Source: Clostridiales bacterium (GTDB lineage: Bacteria; Bacillota; Clostridia; Oscillospirales; Oscillospiraceae). Taken from it: a stretch of 7,168 nucleotides of DNA. The notes under the pieces were generated by a model, which worked only from the letters and a program-made list of their open reading frames with translations, was not told where the DNA came from and searched no databases. The position numbers were made by a program, and so were the translations under genes. Positions within the stretch are counted from its first letter, which is position 1; every line of letters starts with the position of its first letter. Positions 6,311-7,168 of the stretch are shown here, piece by piece. The stretch lies in contig DPHR01000180.1 of assembly GCA_003522945.1 (NCBI GenBank), forward strand, positions 1 to 7,168. Direction: 5' to 3'.

Positions 6311-7015
6311 ATGGGCTACAGCAAGATCACCGCGCTTTCGCTGACCGATCTTTTCGTGCAGCAGATCGAAAACATGATCCTCTCCGGCGAGCTTGCCTTC
6401 GGCGAACAGCTGCCCCCGGCGCGTGAGCTGGCGGCGAAGATGGGCGTTTCGCGCACCGTCGTAACGGCGGGGCTGGTAGAGCTCGAAAAGCTCGGCTTTG
6501 TGGAGATCAAAGCCCGGCAAGGCGTGTACGTCTGCGATTACCGGCGGCGCGGCACGATGGAAACGCTCGTGGCGATCATGCGCTACAATGGCGGCGCGCT
6601 GCGCCAGAACGAGGTGCGCTCCCTGCTCGAAACGCGCGACGCGATGGAGTGTATGTGCATGCGTCTCGTCGTCGAGCGCTCGGACACCGCATCGCTCGAA
6701 GCGCTCGCGCCGGTTTTGGAGAGCATCCGCACCGCGCGCGACAGCGACGAGGCCGCGGAGAACGTTTTCCTTTTCCACCACGAACTCGCGGTGCTCTCCG
6801 GCAACGTGCTCATGCCGCTTTTATACCACTCCTTCCGCCCGCAGAGCGTGTATCTCTGGACGATCGACTGCAAGCGCAGCGGCATACAGAAAATGTATGA
6901 ATCGAAGCTCGCGCTCTATACCGCCCTTTTGAACGGCGACGCGCCCACAGCGGTACGTCTTACCCACGAACGCATCGCCCGCGCCATCGAAGCGCTGCCC
7001 CTCTTCGGCGCATAA
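6311..7015 (+). CDS. GntR-family transcriptional regulator, FadR subfamily (FCD domain)
   Basis: A 234-residue DNA-binding regulator, normally a dimer released from DNA by a small carboxylate or sugar-acid ligand. The winged helix-turn-helix spans residues 10-75: LPPARELAAKMGVSRTVV at 34-51 is the GntR signature, with R38 and R48 at expected DNA-contact places, and GVYV at 71-74 forms the wing. An all-helical FCD ligand domain follows at about 98-226, with LLETRDAMEC at 105-114, FHHELAVLSGN at 155-165 and LTHERI at 217-222. Of the usual FCD metal ligands, H156 and H219 appear present, but the first Asp and middle His appear replaced (V152, S198 by eye). ATG 6311-6313 has GGAGGAA 6 bases upstream; an in-frame GTG at 6287 overlaps the operator and lacks a good binding site. 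Transcribed divergently from the redox operon, with two FadR-type operators between them, so it likely represses both. Confidence 0.9.
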   Translation: MGYSKITALSLTDLFVQQIENMILSGELAFGEQLPPARELAAKMGVSRTVVTAGLVELEKLGFVEIKARQGVYVCDYRRRGTMETLVAIMRYNGGALRQNEVRSLLETRDAMECMCMRLVVERSDTASLEALAPVLESIRTARDSDEAAENVFLFHHELAVLSGNVLMPLLYHSFRPQSVYLWTIDCKRSGIQKMYESKLALYTALLNGDAPTAVRLTHERIARAIEALPLFGA

Positions 7016-7018
7016 AAA

Positions 7019-7053
7019 TGTTCCCCGCTTTCCTTCCGGGAAAGCGGGGAACA
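7019..7053. terminator. Strong, probably bidirectional hairpin terminator
   Basis: A perfect 15-bp stem (7019-7033 with 7039-7053) and a 5-nt loop, starting 3 nt after the gntR stop. Plus-strand transcripts exit into ATTTTA; minus-strand transcripts exit into TTTTTA, so it can also end the converging gene on the right. The convergent layout fits a shared terminator. Confidence 0.9.
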
Positions 7054-7104
7054 ATTTTACACAGAGGAGGTTTTTCATCGCAGCTTTCTGAGCCCCTCAA
7101 GCCC

Positions 7105-7168
7105 TTAGTACGGTATCGCGAGATCGCCGCAGCCCGTGCCCATGGAGATGTGCGTTTTGCGTGTGCCG
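7105..7168 (-). CDS. C-terminal end of an unidentified minus-strand protein (partial)
   Basis: The minus-strand frame ending in TAA at 7105-7107 reads 20 residues to the window edge, including KTHISMGTGCGDLAIPY at the C-terminus. I do not recognise the family. Support for a real gene is positional: it points at the bidirectional terminator about 50 nt further on, no gene on the plus strand fits these bases, and the residue mix (Gly/Cys/Asp-containing, ordered-looking) is protein-like. Because only 20 codons are visible, a chance open frame remains possible. The 89 bases between the gntR stop and this stop hold only the terminator and unassigned sequence. Confidence 0.45.
   Translation of the reverse strand, partial: GTRKTHISMGTGCGDLAIPY

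Noticed and set aside
5097..6344. Plus-strand open frame running through the divergent promoter region
   Set aside because: It reads through both operators and both promoters and overlaps the start of gntR; it is antisense to the oxidoreductase.
7062..7069. AGAGGAGG as a ribosome binding site for a new plus-strand gene
   Set aside because: No ATG, GTG or TTG follows at usable spacing, and the nearby frame soon reaches a stop.
6821..7078. Minus-strand open frame starting MKNLLC that reads through the terminator
   Set aside because: It translates the terminator stem and is antisense to the 3' part of gntR; no ribosome binding site or recognisable domain.

Overview
The window is GC-rich bacterial DNA with compact operons, strong AGGAGG-type ribosome binding sites, sigma-70/sigma-A-type promoters and hairpin terminators. 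The protein set is a LyxK-like kinase, AraD, RbsK, a CrtI-like oxidoreductase with a ferredoxin-type reductase, and a GntR/FCD regulator. This would fit a GC-rich anaerobic Firmicute (Clostridia of the gut type), but the taxonomic guess rests on style alone and is soft. I see no transposase, phage gene, CRISPR array, tRNA or rRNA; this is metabolic gene territory.

Layout, left to right. Positions 1-3154 (minus strand) hold a three-gene pentose operon, transcribed as FGGY pentulose kinase (1616-3154), AraD-type L-ribulose-5-phosphate 4-epimerase (928-1623, overlapping the kinase by 8 bp) and ribokinase (906 down to the window edge, C-terminus cut off). It has its own promoter at 3203-3231, with two inverted repeats around it. 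A terminator at 3285-3319 separates it from the next operon. Positions 3340-6092 (minus strand) hold a two-gene redox operon: a phytoene-desaturase/CrtISO/RetSat-like FAD oxidoreductase (4557-6092), then an FNR-type reductase with a C-terminal plant-type 2Fe-2S ferredoxin domain (3340-4551). Divergent to it on the plus strand is a GntR-family FadR/FCD regulator (6311-7015), ended by a strong hairpin at 7019-7053. The last 64 bases hold the C-terminal end of another minus-strand protein that converges on this terminator.

How the parts may work together. The pentose operon would phosphorylate a ketopentose, epimerise L-ribulose-5-phosphate to D-xylulose-5-phosphate for the pentose phosphate pathway, and phosphorylate D-ribose. 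The redox pair looks like an NAD(P)H-to-flavin-to-2Fe-2S electron chain feeding a substrate-specific FAD oxidoreductase; the substrate cannot be read from the sequence. The 218-bp divergent region carries two near-identical FadR-type palindromes (CGTGGTATTACCACG and CGTGGTATTTCCACG). Each lies just downstream of one of two predicted, outward-facing promoters, so the regulator probably represses both itself and the redox operon. That regulator/redox module is the most novel-looking part of the window.
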